Source: Avena insularis (lineage: Eukaryota; Streptophyta; Magnoliopsida; Poales; Poaceae). From it: a stretch of DNA of 64,000 nt. The stretch lies in the NCBI GenBank assembly GCA_023614405.1, contig CM042691.1, positions 172,270,927 to 172,334,926 of the forward strand. Direction: 5' to 3'. Each line of letters opens with the position of its first letter. Position 1 is the stretch's first letter. The position numbers and the translations under genes were made by a program. The notes beneath the pieces are model-generated. The model saw only the letters and a list, made by a program, of their open reading frames with translations. It was not told where the DNA came from and ran no database searches. Positions 9,928 to 21,816 of this stretch are shown in pieces.

Positions 9928-12900
9928 TGTAAGGTTCCCAACCTTTAATAAGGTAGAGATCCCTGTGTTTACAATGCTAGTCCCTGGATCAATAGCTCGC
10001 ATCCACAGTTAAGATGTAATATCAAGAAACAAAGGTCATAATACAACTTTATAACCAGAAATAAAATAATTTATTACATCTTACATAGCTCATTTGGTTA
10101 TCTCATTACAATGAAGCAGAAATATACAATAGCATGGGGTCCTTCATCTTCAAAGTGCCACAGGCAGACATGTTGGTTGTAGACTTGTAATCCTAATCAA
10201 TAAACCTTACTAACATCAAACAAACCTGCAACATAACAAGTTACAGGCACAAGGGTCAATACATTTGAATTGTATTGGCAAGTATAGTGGAGTCTATCAT
10301 CTATATGCATTTGGCTAAGTGGAGCTTAGGCTTGCTTTGCTCAAAATAGATTTTCCTTATCATTTCAAAACACTAAGTTTTTGCTTGACAAAAATCTTTC
10401 CCAAGGCATCTCCCAATAGAAATTGGTGATCCTTCAACCCTTGTTCAACCCCAAGATTTTAACTTAGAAATTGGGATGAGGATATTCTTGATAGCTTCCA
10501 TGTCTTGATGCTCAAATTGTCCTTTACCAGGGACATGGCTAAGTACTTAGATTTTTCACTCTGCAGAGGTGGTGCACTTTCCCCACAAGACTTGGTTTCC
10601 CAAGACAAGATCTTTCAGAAGCCTTCCCTTAGACCAGAATGGACGCGTTCCAACCTATCAATCCCCTACCACCAACTGTCCATTTGGCTAAGTTATTGCA
10701 ACCTATATGATCCAGACAGAGCCCATAATGCCAAGTGGCTGCACTTGAAGCTTCTCAACATTTGACATCTCAAATCTCTTTGTTCCTGGGTGGCCATCCA
10801 CAAGTGAGATACACAAGGTAAACCATAGAAATGGGCCTTGTGAACCACTCAACACAAACCATTCCTTCCATTCCACCCAGGTGATTCATTCACTTAGTTA
10901 TTTTATTAAACAAAACACAAGTCCACAGACTTAGAAATATTTCATAGCATGAATATATATTCCACCCTTGTTTTCTACTAGCTAAGCTAAGCATGATAGT
11001 AGTAGGAATCTTAACTTAGGAAATTCTACTAAGGTTTCATCTACTAGGATTTCCCATGGCATAGTTTACACTTTGCAAAATTCCATGCAAGTCCTACTTT
11101 AGAAATATCTCTAATGCATAGTCAAAATAATGGGACAAAGTATGAAGCATCACTTGCCTTTTTGGTAGAGAATATAAGTTCACTTCTTGTCTTTGCAATG
11201 ATCACACTCTTCAAATCACTACAATTCAATCAAGCAAGGCACAATTTCAATCTACCATTCAAGCATTTCATCACATAAAATGATAGAAACAAAAGAATGC
11301 ATGCAAGCATGCTAAAGATTGTTTTATTTGGAGAAGTGGTTTCTAATAGGTTATAAATATTTTAAAACACCTAATGATCATTTTATAAAGTGGCAAAATC
11401 ATTTGCAAAAGATTTCACTTCATAAACCATTTTTAAACCAAGTCATTATTTTATGTGGTTGAAAATGTCTTTAGTAAAGTAATAATTTTTATAGGATTCA
11501 CCAAATACATTTTCAAATCATAAAACTTGGTGTTTGGGTCAGAGAGTTTAAATCAAGACATTTCTCAAAGGTTTTCCTCCAAAATCATTTTTAAACCATA
11601 ATCAACATTTTTAATTGGCTATAAATGCTTTTATTCAAAGATTTGTGCTTTTGCTTCACCAAATACATTTTTGAAACCACAAATTGATTTCTATGGTCAG
11701 TAGGTTAAAAAAAACCATTTTCCAAAGGTTTTATCTCAAAAATCATTTTAGAACAAATTTTATATTCTAAATATGCCTACATAAGTTTTTGCAAAAGCAA
11801 TCAATTTAAAAGAAGCATTTTACTAAACAATATGCATGGTCAGAAAGTACTTGTCTTGCTAATTCCATTGATAAAAACTTTGCAAAATTTGGACGTGTGG
11901 TTTGAAAGTTATGAATTTTTCAAATTGGAACATCTAATAGTCATGTTTCTGGTTTTTAAAACAAACACATGCCACGCGTCATGCTGCGATTGGTCGGTAC
12001 TGCTTCGCTCGGATCGATCGCTGACAGTCGTTGGATCTAAGTGACATCGCACGGTTCAGAGGCACTACTTACCCCTTCGGGTTAGTTCTTTCCTAGCCAC
12101 TAGATCGAGATCGGACGGCGTGCAGCACGTTTGCCAAAGATGGGCGGTGCTGGTGGCGGCAGGTGGCGGCGGAGCGGTCAGACGGTGGCGGTGCTGGCGA
12201 TGCAGGAAGCGAGAGAGAGTGGGGAGAAGCTCACCAGGTTCGCGTGGTCATGGTGAAGCTCAAGGCGGTCCTTTCTGGCGAAGGAGCGCTCGGGGTCGAT
12301 GGGAATCGCTCGCCGGAGTTGCTCCTGGCGATGGGTTCATTCGGCTGTTGTCGATGACGAGGCTACAAGGCGCGCCAATGCAAAACAAAGCGTGCGTTAG
12401 ACGCGTAAGAGTGTAGGGAGTGTGGGAGCATCAAAGAGAGGGGGCGGCGCGGTCAGAGACTACCTGGAGGCTTCGTCGGAGGTAAAGTAGACCGCGGCGC
12501 TGCTGGTCAACGTCGTTGCCGACGCTGGGGGGCACGCGCGAGCGAGCTGAGGTCACTGGGAGGTGTGCCAGGGTATGTGGAGCACGCGTGTGTGGTCGAG
12601 GGGGCGAGGGACGATGGGGAATGGCCGGAATTGCTGCCGGAGAGCGTCGAAGGAAGTAGGGTTCGGGAGAGAAATTTGTGCAGCCTAGTGGCGAGGAGGG
12701 CGTGGCGACGGAGGGGAAAGAGAGAGAGCATCGAGGCGACGGAGGGGAAAGAGAGAGAGGGTCAGCGGGGTGAGAAAAATGATGATGTGGCGGTGGGGTC
12801 GCTTAGCAGCGAGAGAGAGGAGGAGGAGGAGGTGGGGTCCAATCGTCAGTGTCTCTGCGGGTGTGTTTCCGAGTAAAGAGAAAACGGTTCGGGGGTGCGA

Positions 12901-14225
12901 GGTAGTGGGCTGCTGGGCCTTAGTGGGCTGCCAGATGGGTTGGGTCTGTTTTCCATTTTTTTATATTGATTGTTTTTCTTTTTCCCATTAGATTTTCTGT
13001 TTTGATTTTGTTTAAACAATTTAAACATTCATTTGAATTCAAACCTTTGCCAAATTTTGTGAAGACTCAAATACTAATTAATAGCACATTACAAAGTCAA
13101 ATTCAGAATAATATATTTATCCTTTTTAGGGTCTTTAATTATTTAAAGATAGGTTCTAGTTTTAATTAAATAAGATTTAATAATATTTTTAAATCTCCAT
13201 TTGAATTCAAATCATCACCAAACTTTGGGTGAAGTTTAATTCTGTTTGTCAACATATTTCAAAGTCTAAAAATAAAATAATTCTTTTATTCTTTTAAGAT
13301 CTATTAATAATTAAATAAATAGACCATAGTCTTTAATTCAAATAGGTTTTAATTTATTTTAGAACTCTTTTCGAAAACTAAATAATACCAAAATCTTTTC
13401 AGTAGGTTTCATTTGAAAAGCAAAAAACACTTGGAAGTCTTATTTAAAATAAATTAACAAGATTTAGTGTTTATTTAAAATGAAAAAACTTTTACTTTAA
13501 TAAAAATGGATATTAATAAATCCTCATTATTTTATTTAAATAAACCTTTACTCTTTTTATCAAATTGAAATATTTTATTTCAAAAGCTTGGCCAAGATTT
13601 AATTTGGCTCTATAAAATAATCTTTATTTATAATTCTACCTTTGCTTTATAAAAAACCATATCTTTTTATTTAAAGATCCAAAAATAGTGACTCCTATTT
13701 GTAAAATCTTATTTAATGTTTATTTATCCTTTTAAATATCTTTAGGATTATTTTCTCACCATTTGGTATGGATTTATAGATAGATGCTTTATTAGCTTTG
13801 GAAATTCAATTTCCTTATCTTATTAAATTCATAAGATTTTATCTATGGCTCCAAATTAAGTGAAATCAATTCATATGGTTTTCTATTTGTCATTCTTGAT
13901 CATTTTGAAATGTTAGTTGACAAATTTTTATATGGATCAAATCCATAGGCTTGGAGATAACTTGGAAATATTTTTCTTCCATTAGGGTTTTAGGGTTTTG
14001 GTTTATTTCTCAAGTGTTTAAATTTCCAGATGCATTTAAAGAGAAATGCATTCCACTTGATTTTAATTTTAGTTGGATTCAAGCATTAACCAAAGTTTGT
14101 TCAAGATGGGATTTTAAGTTTCCATTTAGAAACAAAAGTTTCTTTTCACCCAAAATTTCAGCAATTATTTATTTTGTTTATTTATTTTTCACATTACAAG
14201 ATTTGGAGAATATTGGGATGTGACA
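9928..14225 (-). repeat. N1 5' LTR (4.3 kb)
   Basis: Direct repeat of 3793-8178 with the same TG...CA ends. The GC-rich island is at about 11970-12950; on the minus strand TATAAAAAAATGG at about 12955-12966 sits just upstream of it and could be the promoter TATA. Relative to the left copy, about 90 bp near 12740 are missing and the GAGGAGGAGGAGG run at 12818-12830 is longer. It holds no credible gene; the ORFs at 12120-12416 and 12565-12876 are composition artefacts of the island. Confidence 0.9.
10519..10586 (-). promoter_or_regulatory. Palindrome module, N1 5' LTR
   Basis: Same module as at 4399-4466: palindrome 1 CTCTGCAGAG (10559-10568), palindrome 2 CTAAGTACTTAG (10539-10550), and a GTCC...GGAC hairpin on the sense side. 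Being in the 5' LTR about 0.6 kb before the PBS, it would lie in the transcript leader if transcription starts at or above the GC island. Confidence 0.6.
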
Positions 14226-14239
14226 GGCTACCACCCTTA
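14226..14239 (-). other. 14-bp internal (PPT) remnant beyond N1 5' LTR
   Basis: GGCTACCACCCTTA is identical to the first 14 bases of N1 internal sequence next to the other LTR (8179-8192), yet here it lies outside the right LTR. Host element A resumes at 14240. It implies N1 once continued into a second internal copy, as in an LTR-internal-LTR-internal-LTR array, which was later deleted together with part of A. Confidence 0.7.
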
Positions 14240-15139
14240 TGTAGCAGGAGCATTACATAAACCAAAAGGCACACGCCTATAAGCATAAGTACCATATGGG
14301 CAAGTGAAAGTGGTTTTCTCTTGGTATTGTGCTTTCATAGCAATTTGTGAAAACACGGAATAACCATCAAGAAAACAAAAGTGAGTCTTTTTGGACAACC
14401 TCTCAAGCATTTGATCAATAAAGGGCAAAGGATAATGATATTTCTTTGTAACTTTATTAACCTTTCTAAAATCAATTCGGATCCTATATCCAACCACTAC
14501 TCTTTGGGGTATAAGCTTATTATTTTCATTAGGCACAACAGTTATTCCCCCTTTCTTGGGAACATAATGCACAGGGCTAACCCATTGGCTATCGGCAATA
14601 GGGTAAATAATACCAGCATCAAGGAGTTTTAATACGTTATTTCTTACCACATCCTTCATCTTAGGATTTAGACGGTGTTGGTGCTCAACAACTGGTTTTG
14701 CATCAGGTTCTATATTAATAGCATGATGACATATAGTAGGAGAAATCCCTTTTAGATCATCAAGAGTATAGCCCATAGCTCCTTCGTGTTTGTTCAGTAT
14801 TTCCAATAACCTCTCTTCTTCCTTTCCTAAAAGTTTAGAACTAATAATAACAGGATATACTTTCTTATCATCAAGATAAGCATATTTAAGATCATCAGGT
14901 AAAGGTTTTAATTCGAAAACAGGGTCCACTTTAGGTGGTAGTGTGGTACCCAAATCTTCCATAGGTAGATTATGCTTAAGTTGCTCAGGCTGACGAAGAA
15001 AAACCTCATCAATCTCATTTCTTTCCTTCATGAACACATCACTTTCATGATCTTCCATAAATTGCTGCAAGGCATTGTTAGGAGCAAGGGAAATAGCAGA
15101 AAGTTGTTCAACCTTGAAAACCTCATTAGACAGTTCATT
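14240..15139 (-). pseudogene. RT N-terminal half of element A
   Basis: In the same frame as the upstream gag-protease but separated by a TAA at 15140-15142. After a linker (EDLGTTLPPKVDPVFELKPL) come the RT fingers and palm start: YPIADSQWVSPVHYVPKKGG, IRIDFRKVNKVTKKYHYPLP, FCFLDGYSVFSQIAMKAQ and FTCPYGTYAYRRVPFGLCNA, ending PAT at the N1 junction. The LDGYS Asp is the first RT catalytic Asp. The remaining catalytic pair is not in this half or in the left half, so RT is inactive regardless of other lesions. Confidence 0.85.
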
Positions 15140-16660
15140 TTAATAAGGAGTTTTAGCAAATCTGGAAAAATTAAACTCATAAGACTCTCCATCAAACTTA
15201 GCCAACACTTTTTCCTTCCTACAATCTATGATGGCCCCACAAGTATTCAAGAAGGGTCTACCAAAGATAATAGGATAGGTTTTACTAGCTTCCGAACCAA
15301 GTACTATAAAATCAGCACGATATTTAATCTTAACACAAAGAATCTCCACATCTCTTACAATGCCAATGGGACATACTGTCTGTCTATTAGCAAGGTGAAT
15401 AACCACATCAATGTCCTCAAGCTCACAAGGACCAATTTCATGCATAATTTCCCTGTAAAAGCTCTTAAGGAATAACACTAGAACTAGCACCAATATCACA
15501 TAAACCATAATAGCAATGATCACAATTTTAACAGAAAGGACATGGACACTAGCTTTTCTAGGATGAGAGACAATATTAAAAGCGTATTCACAGAAGACAA
15601 TATGCTCATCCTCTATATTTCTAGTGACAATATCTTTCACAATAGATACCATAGGCTCAATATTTATTTGCTCATTGGGTTCCACAACTTTCTTTGCACT
15701 TTTGCTAAACACATTAGTTATGATAGAATGTTCCTTTACCTTAGCAGGCAAAGGGATTTTCTCAACATAAGGTTCAGGAAAAATAGGATCAATAGTACAA
15801 ACTTCTATTCTAGCAGGAACATGGGTAACAATGTCTTTATAAGGAGCATGGTACTTGTCCCACTCCTTGCGAATTTCTATGTAAGAGGCAAAGGCCTTGA
15901 AACATTTTGCCAGAACTTGAGATTCAAGACCATACTCATTACTAATATCACGGAAGTCATCAGTTCCCATAAAAGATCTGATGCATTCATAATCATAATT
16001 TATACCTGACTTTCTTCCTTTGTCATTCTCCCAAGCTTCAGTGATCTCTTGAATACGGTCTAGGAGATCCCATTTAGCTTCTTCCTTCATACGTGTGAAT
16101 GATCCAGCACCAGAAGCATCTAGTAAATCTTTATCATGAAGAGAAATCCTAGAATAAAAATTATTGATAATAATATTATTAGGGAGTTCATTAATAGGAC
16201 ATTTAAGCATAAGTAACTTCAATCTACCCCAAGCTTGAGCTGTACTCTCTCCATTACGAGGCCAAAATTTATATATCAGATTTCTATCCCTATGAATCTA
16301 ACTAGGAGGATAAAATTTAGAATAAAAGAGAGATGCCATTTCCTCCCATTCCATGGATTGTCCATTCTTCAGCAGCTTATACCATCCTTCAGCTCTCCCT
16401 TTCAAGGATATAGAGAGTAACTTCTTCTTCACATGTTCAGTTGTGATACCTTCACACTTAAACAACCCGCATAATTGATGGATAAAAAGCAAGTGATCAC
16501 CAGGATGGACAGTTCCATCCCCAAAATAATAATTATCCATAACACGATCAACAATACTTGTAGGTATCTTTAAAGGATCTATCTCAACAGGTGGTGGTTC
16601 ATCTACTACCCTAACAGTGGTAGTAGTTTTCCCAAACAGAAAACCAAGTGGGTTATCCAT
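15140..16660 (-). pseudogene. gag and protease of element A
   Basis: gag starts MDNPLGFLFGK at 16660 and has a capsid-like region (HLLFIHQLCGLFKCEGI, LLSISLKGRAEGWY, WEEMASLFYSKFYPPS). A TAG at 16298-16300 interrupts it, then it continues in frame (NGESTAQAWGRLKLLMLKCP). The C-terminal half holds the aspartic protease. Its active-site DIGAS (about 15482-15498) is out of frame: one base appears lost near 15523 and one gained near 15456, so frame is regained after the site. Downstream REIMHEIGPCELED and PIIFGRPFLNTCGAIIDC are in frame. No zinc knuckle is visible. The ORF ends with TAA at 15140. Confidence 0.8.
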
Positions 16661-16689
16661 ATTGGAAACAAAGTAACAAACAGAAACAA

Positions 16690-17094
16690 AAAGCTCTCCT
16701 GGTATTAGGGTTCCGAGAGGAAGTTATAGGCGAGAGGGCGAAGTCGGAGGCCGGCCAGGTGGGCCACACCTGCCCTTGGCGCGGCGTAGGGGGGACCCGC
16801 GCGTAGGGGGTGTGGGCCCCCTGTGGCCCAGCTACGCCTCCCCTTTTGGCTTCCTTCGTCTTTTGGGAAAATATAATTTTCCAATATTTTTCTGGTATTT
16901 TTCTGACCTTTGCGAAATTGCATCAAAACACCTATTTTTCCATCAGAAACCTGACTCCGACAGTCCATCCTCCAAGAATCATCCAACATTCAAAAAACAG
17001 AGGAAAAGACATAAGTAACACCTCATAATAATAAATATATCAATGAATAGATGCAAATTATGATATAGAATGGTGATGCAAATTGGACGTATCA
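16690..17094 (-). repeat. Truncated 5' LTR of element A
   Basis: The minus strand from 17094 opens TGATACGTCCAATTTGCATC, the typical start of LTRs of Sabrina-like Triticeae elements. About 400 bp later it passes CGCCTATAACTTCC, a degenerate TATA area, and joins gag leader sequence at about 16690-16735 without the rest of the LTR or a PBS. An internal deletion has removed R/U5 and the PBS. Confidence 0.65.
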
Positions 17095-20000
17095 GTTGGC
17101 CTTTGCAGAAAATAAGTTTTCCCTATCCTTTGTAAAATAGTTTTTCTCTTTTTCAAAACACTTCATCAAACATGGCACACTAGATACACACAAGGTGCTA
17201 CCCTTTTTCACCCAACAAGTTTTAACTTAGAGAAATTAGAATGATGGGATCTTTGATTTTGTTTCAATGTCTTGATGCTCAAAATTGATCATAACGGGGG
17301 ACACGGCTAAGTACTTAGTTTTACCCTCTCGAGAGGTGGTGCACTTTCCCCACAAGAGTCGACGTGCATCGAGACGAGACTTTTCAGAAGCAATCGCTCA
17401 GACCACCATGGACGCGTTCCATCCTATCATCACTACCACCTTCTATCCATCTGGCTGAGTTCTTTCAACTTAGTTGGTCAAGGCAGAGCCCATATGCCAT
17501 GTGGCTGCACTGGAAGCTTTTGCGACAAGAATATCTCCAATCTTTTTGTTCCTGGGTAGCCATACACAAGTGAGATATACTAGGGTAAACAATAGAAATG
17601 GGCCCTGGGTAACCACTCAACAAAAATCCATCCATACAAGTCCCATCTCCACCCAAGTGTTTCATTAACATCAATTGTTTTCATTAGTCCAAAACAATAT
17701 TTGTATTTTCATAAGACATCATATCATGATTTCCACCCATAATTCTATATAGTTAGACTAAGCATTCTAAACTTACCATGTCTCATGTCTCAAAGGTTTA
17801 TCATAGCATAGAAATATACAAAATAGTCATATCATGCATACTACAAAAATACTAATTCAATATTGACAAGATAGGACTTTTAATGACCAAAGTATCACTT
17901 GAATTTTTAGTAGAAAATCTATGTACTCTCCTTGATCTTGAAAATGTCACACTCCTCAAGGTTCAGTAAAACAATACAAACAAGAAAAAAGCACACACTT
18001 AAAACTACCACACAAAATAACAAAACAAAACACGAAAACAAAGAAATGCATGCAAGCATGCAAAATGTTATTTTATTGAAAAAGTTTTTCCTAACAAGGC
18101 TCTAAACATTAAAAACACCTAGTCGTCCTTTTTATAAAAGTGGAATTCTAATTGGAACCAAGTTAGTGCAATTAAGTCATTTAAATCATCTTTCTTTTGT
18201 TAGAAAACCTTTTATTCAAAGATATAATTTCTAGTGTCATAAAATTATATTCTTAATTTCAAATGTTAGTGTTTATGGTCAGAGGGTTAAAAAAACCAAT
18301 TGCAAAAGGATTCATTCAAAAATAATGTTTAGAACATTTTTTATAGCCAAAATAGCCCTAAACAAGTCTCTGCATAAAACTCCAATTTTTCAGAATCAAA
18401 TGACCAAAGCAAGGCCATATATGAAAATTTCACATTTTTCTGAATCCATAGACACCAAATTTGCATTTTTCTGGTCTGTATATTAAAAGTTATGAATTTT
18501 ACAAGTTTAATCATCTAATAGATCAAATGTGGATTTTAAATCTAAAACACAGACACGTGGCGTATTTCTATTGGTTGGTACCGCTTCGGCAGGATCAGAA
18601 ATGTGAGCTAGATCTAAGTGTAATCGCACGGCTTAGATGGATTGATACCATTTCGGTAAGTGGTCTAATCTAGGCCCTAGGATACGCATCCGATGGACCT
18701 GGCCTTGGCGAGGATGGGCGGCTTTGGCGACATGCGCCTGGTGGCAGCATACCAGCGGTTTAGAGGGTTAAGGGGGAGGGAGCTAAATGTTACCGAGGTT
18801 GTGGGATTGAGGCAAGCTCAGGGGTGGTTGTAGTAGAGGAAGGGGAGCATAGATTCAGTCGTAATTCATCGCTGGAGTTTGTTCGCCGTCGATGGCTTGC
18901 AGACGGAGACGTTGGCGAGCGTCTGAGGAACAAGAAAGCAAAAGAAAGGCATCAGTGAGTGCGCCCAGGGGTAGAGTTCACAGTAGTGCGAGGCAGAGGT
19001 CAAGGCGTTCTCGGGGCTCACAGGAAATTTCTCGCCGGAGTTGTGTTCGTCGTCGGTTACACGAAATCGAATACAAAGCCGAGCCTACATGGTATAATAA
19101 ATCAAACGGAGGGAGTCAGTGGATGTGCATGAGGACGACAAACACCATAGAGAAAAGGAGAGGGCAAGGGGCGGCTAGACTTCGCTGGAACCATCGTCGG
19201 AGATTGTTAGGGCTGCGGCGGCGCGAGGTCAAATGCGAGCGGCCTGGGGGCTCTCTGGTTGCGATGTTTGAGGGGAAATAGAGAGGAGGGAGTGGGGGTT
19301 AAGAGGATGAGGTCGGGGAAGGAAATAGAGCCGCGAATCAATGGGATTTAAGCGAATTTAATTGGGGAAACGACAGAGAGAGGGGGGCGTGTTCAACGCG
19401 TGAGGTTGACGACAGGGTAATGTGGCAGTGGGGCCCGGTGGTCAGTGAGGGGGTACGAGCAGAACGCGATGAGAAAAACCTACGGCGAGAGAGGGGAGTG
19501 GCCCGGGTGGGCTTAGTGGGCTAGATGTTGGGCTGGGCTAGGGTGCTGGCATGTTTTTTTCTTTATTCCTATTCTTTTTCTATTTTCTGTTTTTAAACAA
19601 ATCATTTGATTCAGACCTCAATTTGAATTCAAATCTTCTCCAATATTTTCAGTAGGTTTTATACCAATTATTAGTGTATTATTTAGTCCCATTCACATAT
19701 TTTTTTATCAATTAATATTCATTTAAAATTAAGTGATGCATATTGGCTTTTATTTAAATAAAAAATTTGATTATGGTTCATATGCCCATAAAATTTTATT
19801 TAAATAAACTTTTATCCTTTTATGTTATTTAATAAACTTTTATTCCATTTACTTATGGATTTTAGACCGGGTTGAAATTATCTTTGCAATAATTCTTATT
19901 TAATTATTTCTTTCTTTGTATTATAAAATTCATATCTTTTTATTTGTAGCTCCAAAAATAGTGATTCCAATTTGTACAATTCTATTTAGTAATTATTTAT

Positions 20001-20500
20001 CTTTTTATATCCTTTAGAATTATTTTGCTCACAATTAAGTGTTGATTTTAGCTATGAGCTTTATTATCCTTTGAATACTTTCTTTTATCTTATAGAAATC
20101 ATAAGTTTTTATCCATGGCTCCAAATGGAGTGAAATAAATTCCCATGGTTTTGTGATATTTTTTTTACCATTATTGTTTATTTAGGAATGTTGTTGCTAA
20201 ATTTTTATATGTAACAAAGCCATAGTCTTGGAGTGATCTTGATGATGATTTATTTTATTAGGGTTTAGGGTTTAGTTTTATCCTTTCCAAGTGTTCAAAA
20301 TCAAGATACATTCCATGCATGAATGCATTTGATCTGTTTGAAAATTTGTTTGTTGCTTTTTCATTCAAGTTTCGTTCAATTAAGGTTTTGATGTTTCCAT
20401 TTAGAAGCAAAAGTTTCTTTTCCCCCTAAATTTAAACATTTGTTTCTTTTGTTTGTTTATTTTTCACATTTCAAAATTTGCAAAATTTTGGGATGTGACA
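17095..20500 (-). repeat. B 3' LTR, inner part
   Basis: Matches 48130-51301 with about 9% difference where compared. Ends TGTGACA at 20500. A GC-rich island spans about 18660-19540; AT-rich DNA with several TTTATTTAAATAAA-like runs follows to 20460. The first part shares blocks with N1's LTR (for example GAGGTGGTGCACTTTCCCC), so B and N1 are related families. No credible gene; the ORF at 18892-19281 lies in the island and has low-complexity Arg-rich content. Confidence 0.85.
17291..17352 (-). promoter_or_regulatory. Palindrome module, B 3' LTR
   Basis: Palindrome 1 is CCTCTCGAGAGG (17325-17336) and palindrome 2 CTAAGTACTTAG (17307-17318), 6 nt apart, preceded on the sense strand by the GTGG...CCAC hairpin around AAAGTG. 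Palindrome 1 differs at its centre from the TGCA form in N1 and C, yet is still perfect. Confidence 0.6.
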
Positions 20501-20540
20501 GACTACCACCCTTAAAAGGAATCTTGTCCCGAGATTTGGG
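20501..20540 (-). promoter_or_regulatory. B polypurine tract and degenerate hairpin
   Basis: On the minus strand AAGGGTGGTAG precedes the LTR start TGTCACATCCC. The neighbouring AATCTTGTCCCGAGATT is an imperfect form of the hairpin seen in N1 and C. Confidence 0.65.
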
Positions 20541-20621
20541 AAGGCTAGATAGAATAAGTTGGTTTTAAAACCACTAGGGTACTACCACCCTTAAAAGGAT
20601 TTAACTAGGTTGCATCTTTGC

Positions 20622-21132
20622 TTACTTGGTGTCTTCATGTAACTTCTCTAGACAGTTGTTTGCATAGTGTCCGTTATTACCACATTTGAAACATGTGACA
20701 AGGTTGAGACATTTCCCTACCAAACACTCTTCAAATTGGTAGTCAAGACTTTTCTCCACCAAACACTCATTGGCATAGTGTCCAAGATTGTGACAGTTTA
20801 CACTACTGAACTGGACTGTCATCCTTATAACATCTGTTGATATTATCTTTGATAGTGATAATTATATTCTTATCATGATTCTCAGCATAATTCTTCTTCT
20901 CAAAGAAGTCCCTTGCACAGTGTACCAACTTCTTGCTATAATCCTTCTTTAGGCTATCTTTTCCTACTTTGGGTTCCTTTGTTTTGTTCTTCTCCTTTTC
21001 TGGATGATTTGATGCATAATGGCCTGGTTCCTTGCAATTGTAACACTGTAGTTCGCTGATGTCCTTCTTATTTCTGGGTCTCTCCAATGCTAGGAGGTTT
21101 CTTAGTTCATGTTCTTCATATTTCACCACAAA
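20622..21132 (-). pseudogene. Zinc-knuckle protein of B, C-terminal part
   Basis: Continuation of the ORF at 46530-47200 across element C. It starts KYEEHELRNLLALERPRNKK, matching the same place in N1's protein. One near-intact knuckle is CYNCKEPGHYASNH, whose last Cys is His. Another is CFKCGNNGHYANNC near 20680. Between them are decayed ones (NCHNLGHYANEC has lost the first Cys; HCARDFFEKKNYAENH). Frames change near 20810. The copy is more eroded than N1's but has the same array organisation. Confidence 0.7.
21128..21132. repeat. TSD of element C, left (ACAAA)
   Basis: ACAAA immediately before the C LTR start (TGTCAACACC at 21133). Its partner is at 46525-46529. Removing C between them reconnects B's zinc-knuckle frame. 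Confidence 0.9.
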
Positions 21133-21740
21133 TGTCAACACCCGGATTTTTAATCCCAGATGCCTGTTATGCCATACATCGCAATCCTAGGATTACCATT
21201 TTTGCGAGACATAACAGACTGGATATCACAGTACATCATCCATTACAAACCATACATAAGGTCTTACACAAATAAAGGATCACATGATCCAATCTTAATA
21301 CAATTCAAGATCGGAAATAATGTAATAATAACGATAGCGTAGGTGAAGCTCCATCTTCATGGTCATAGGAAACACTGACGATGGGAGGTAATCCTAGTTG
21401 TCGTAACCTTATTGCTTTCTGTCCTCTTGATACTCTTCTTCATAGTCTGGCCACGGGAATAGCCAGGGACAAACCCATGAGTACTCTTTAAGTACTCGCA
21501 AACTTATACTAACAAGTGAAGTGGTTTTTGAGTAGGATATACTAAGCTCTAGGGTTTCTTTACAAAAAGCCAGATTTATCTCTACTAAGTTCAGAAGCAA
21601 AGAAAGCTATTTGAAAGTTCTAGAACACCTAAGTGGGAACTTGAATTTCATGTCACAACTCTGTTGTGGTCAAGTCAAGTCACAAATCATTTCATAGGTC
21701 ATTTTGAAAACATCTAACGACAGAACAGTATGGACACTCC

Positions 21741-21816
21741 TACTGTCCATAACCGCGGACGTGGCTATTCGAATTGTTTGACACTCTGCAGAGGTGGTAC
21801 ACTTTCACCACAACAT
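21741..21816 (-). promoter_or_regulatory. Palindrome module, C left LTR
   Basis: Sense strand: GGTG...CACC hairpin around AAAGTG, palindrome 1 CTCTGCAGAG (21784-21793), 7 nt, palindrome 2 with ATTCGAAT core (21765-21776, one outer mismatch), then GCCACGTCCGCGG and GGTTATGGAC. It lies about 0.6-0.7 kb from the sense 3' end of the LTR. Confidence 0.6.

Larger units (their letters stand above)
3793..14239 (-). mobile_element. Element N1: long-LTR element with short internal region, non-autonomous
   Basis: Two near-identical direct repeats (3793-8178 and 9928-14225, 4.4 and 4.3 kb) start TGTAAGG and end TGTGACA on the + strand. They flank only 1,749 bp of internal DNA. On the minus strand, PBS, zinc-knuckle ORF and PPT occur in the correct order, so sense is minus. 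There is no protease, RT, RNase H or integrase. This is the large-retrotransposon-derivative layout (LARD-like). The element sits inside RT of element A. Fourteen bases of extra internal sequence follow the right LTR (14226-14239), and no TSD remains. Confidence 0.9.
14240..17094 (-). mobile_element. Element A, 5' part (Athila-like Ty3/Gypsy)
   Basis: Minus-strand 5' LTR fragment, gag, protease and the start of RT. It ends at 17094 with a canonical LTR start (minus-strand TGATACGTCC). Beyond that, LTR DNA of element B begins at 17095, so A was inserted in B. The other end of A lies left of the window. The candidate TSD is GTTGG (17095-17099), to be found again left of position 1. Confidence 0.85.

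Noticed and set aside
21741..21816. tRNA-like reading of the palindrome module, since ATTCGAAT resembles a T-arm / box B
   Set aside because: There is no acceptor stem, anticodon arm or box A at suitable distance, and N1 and B have GTAC instead of TCGA at the centre, which would destroy a box B.
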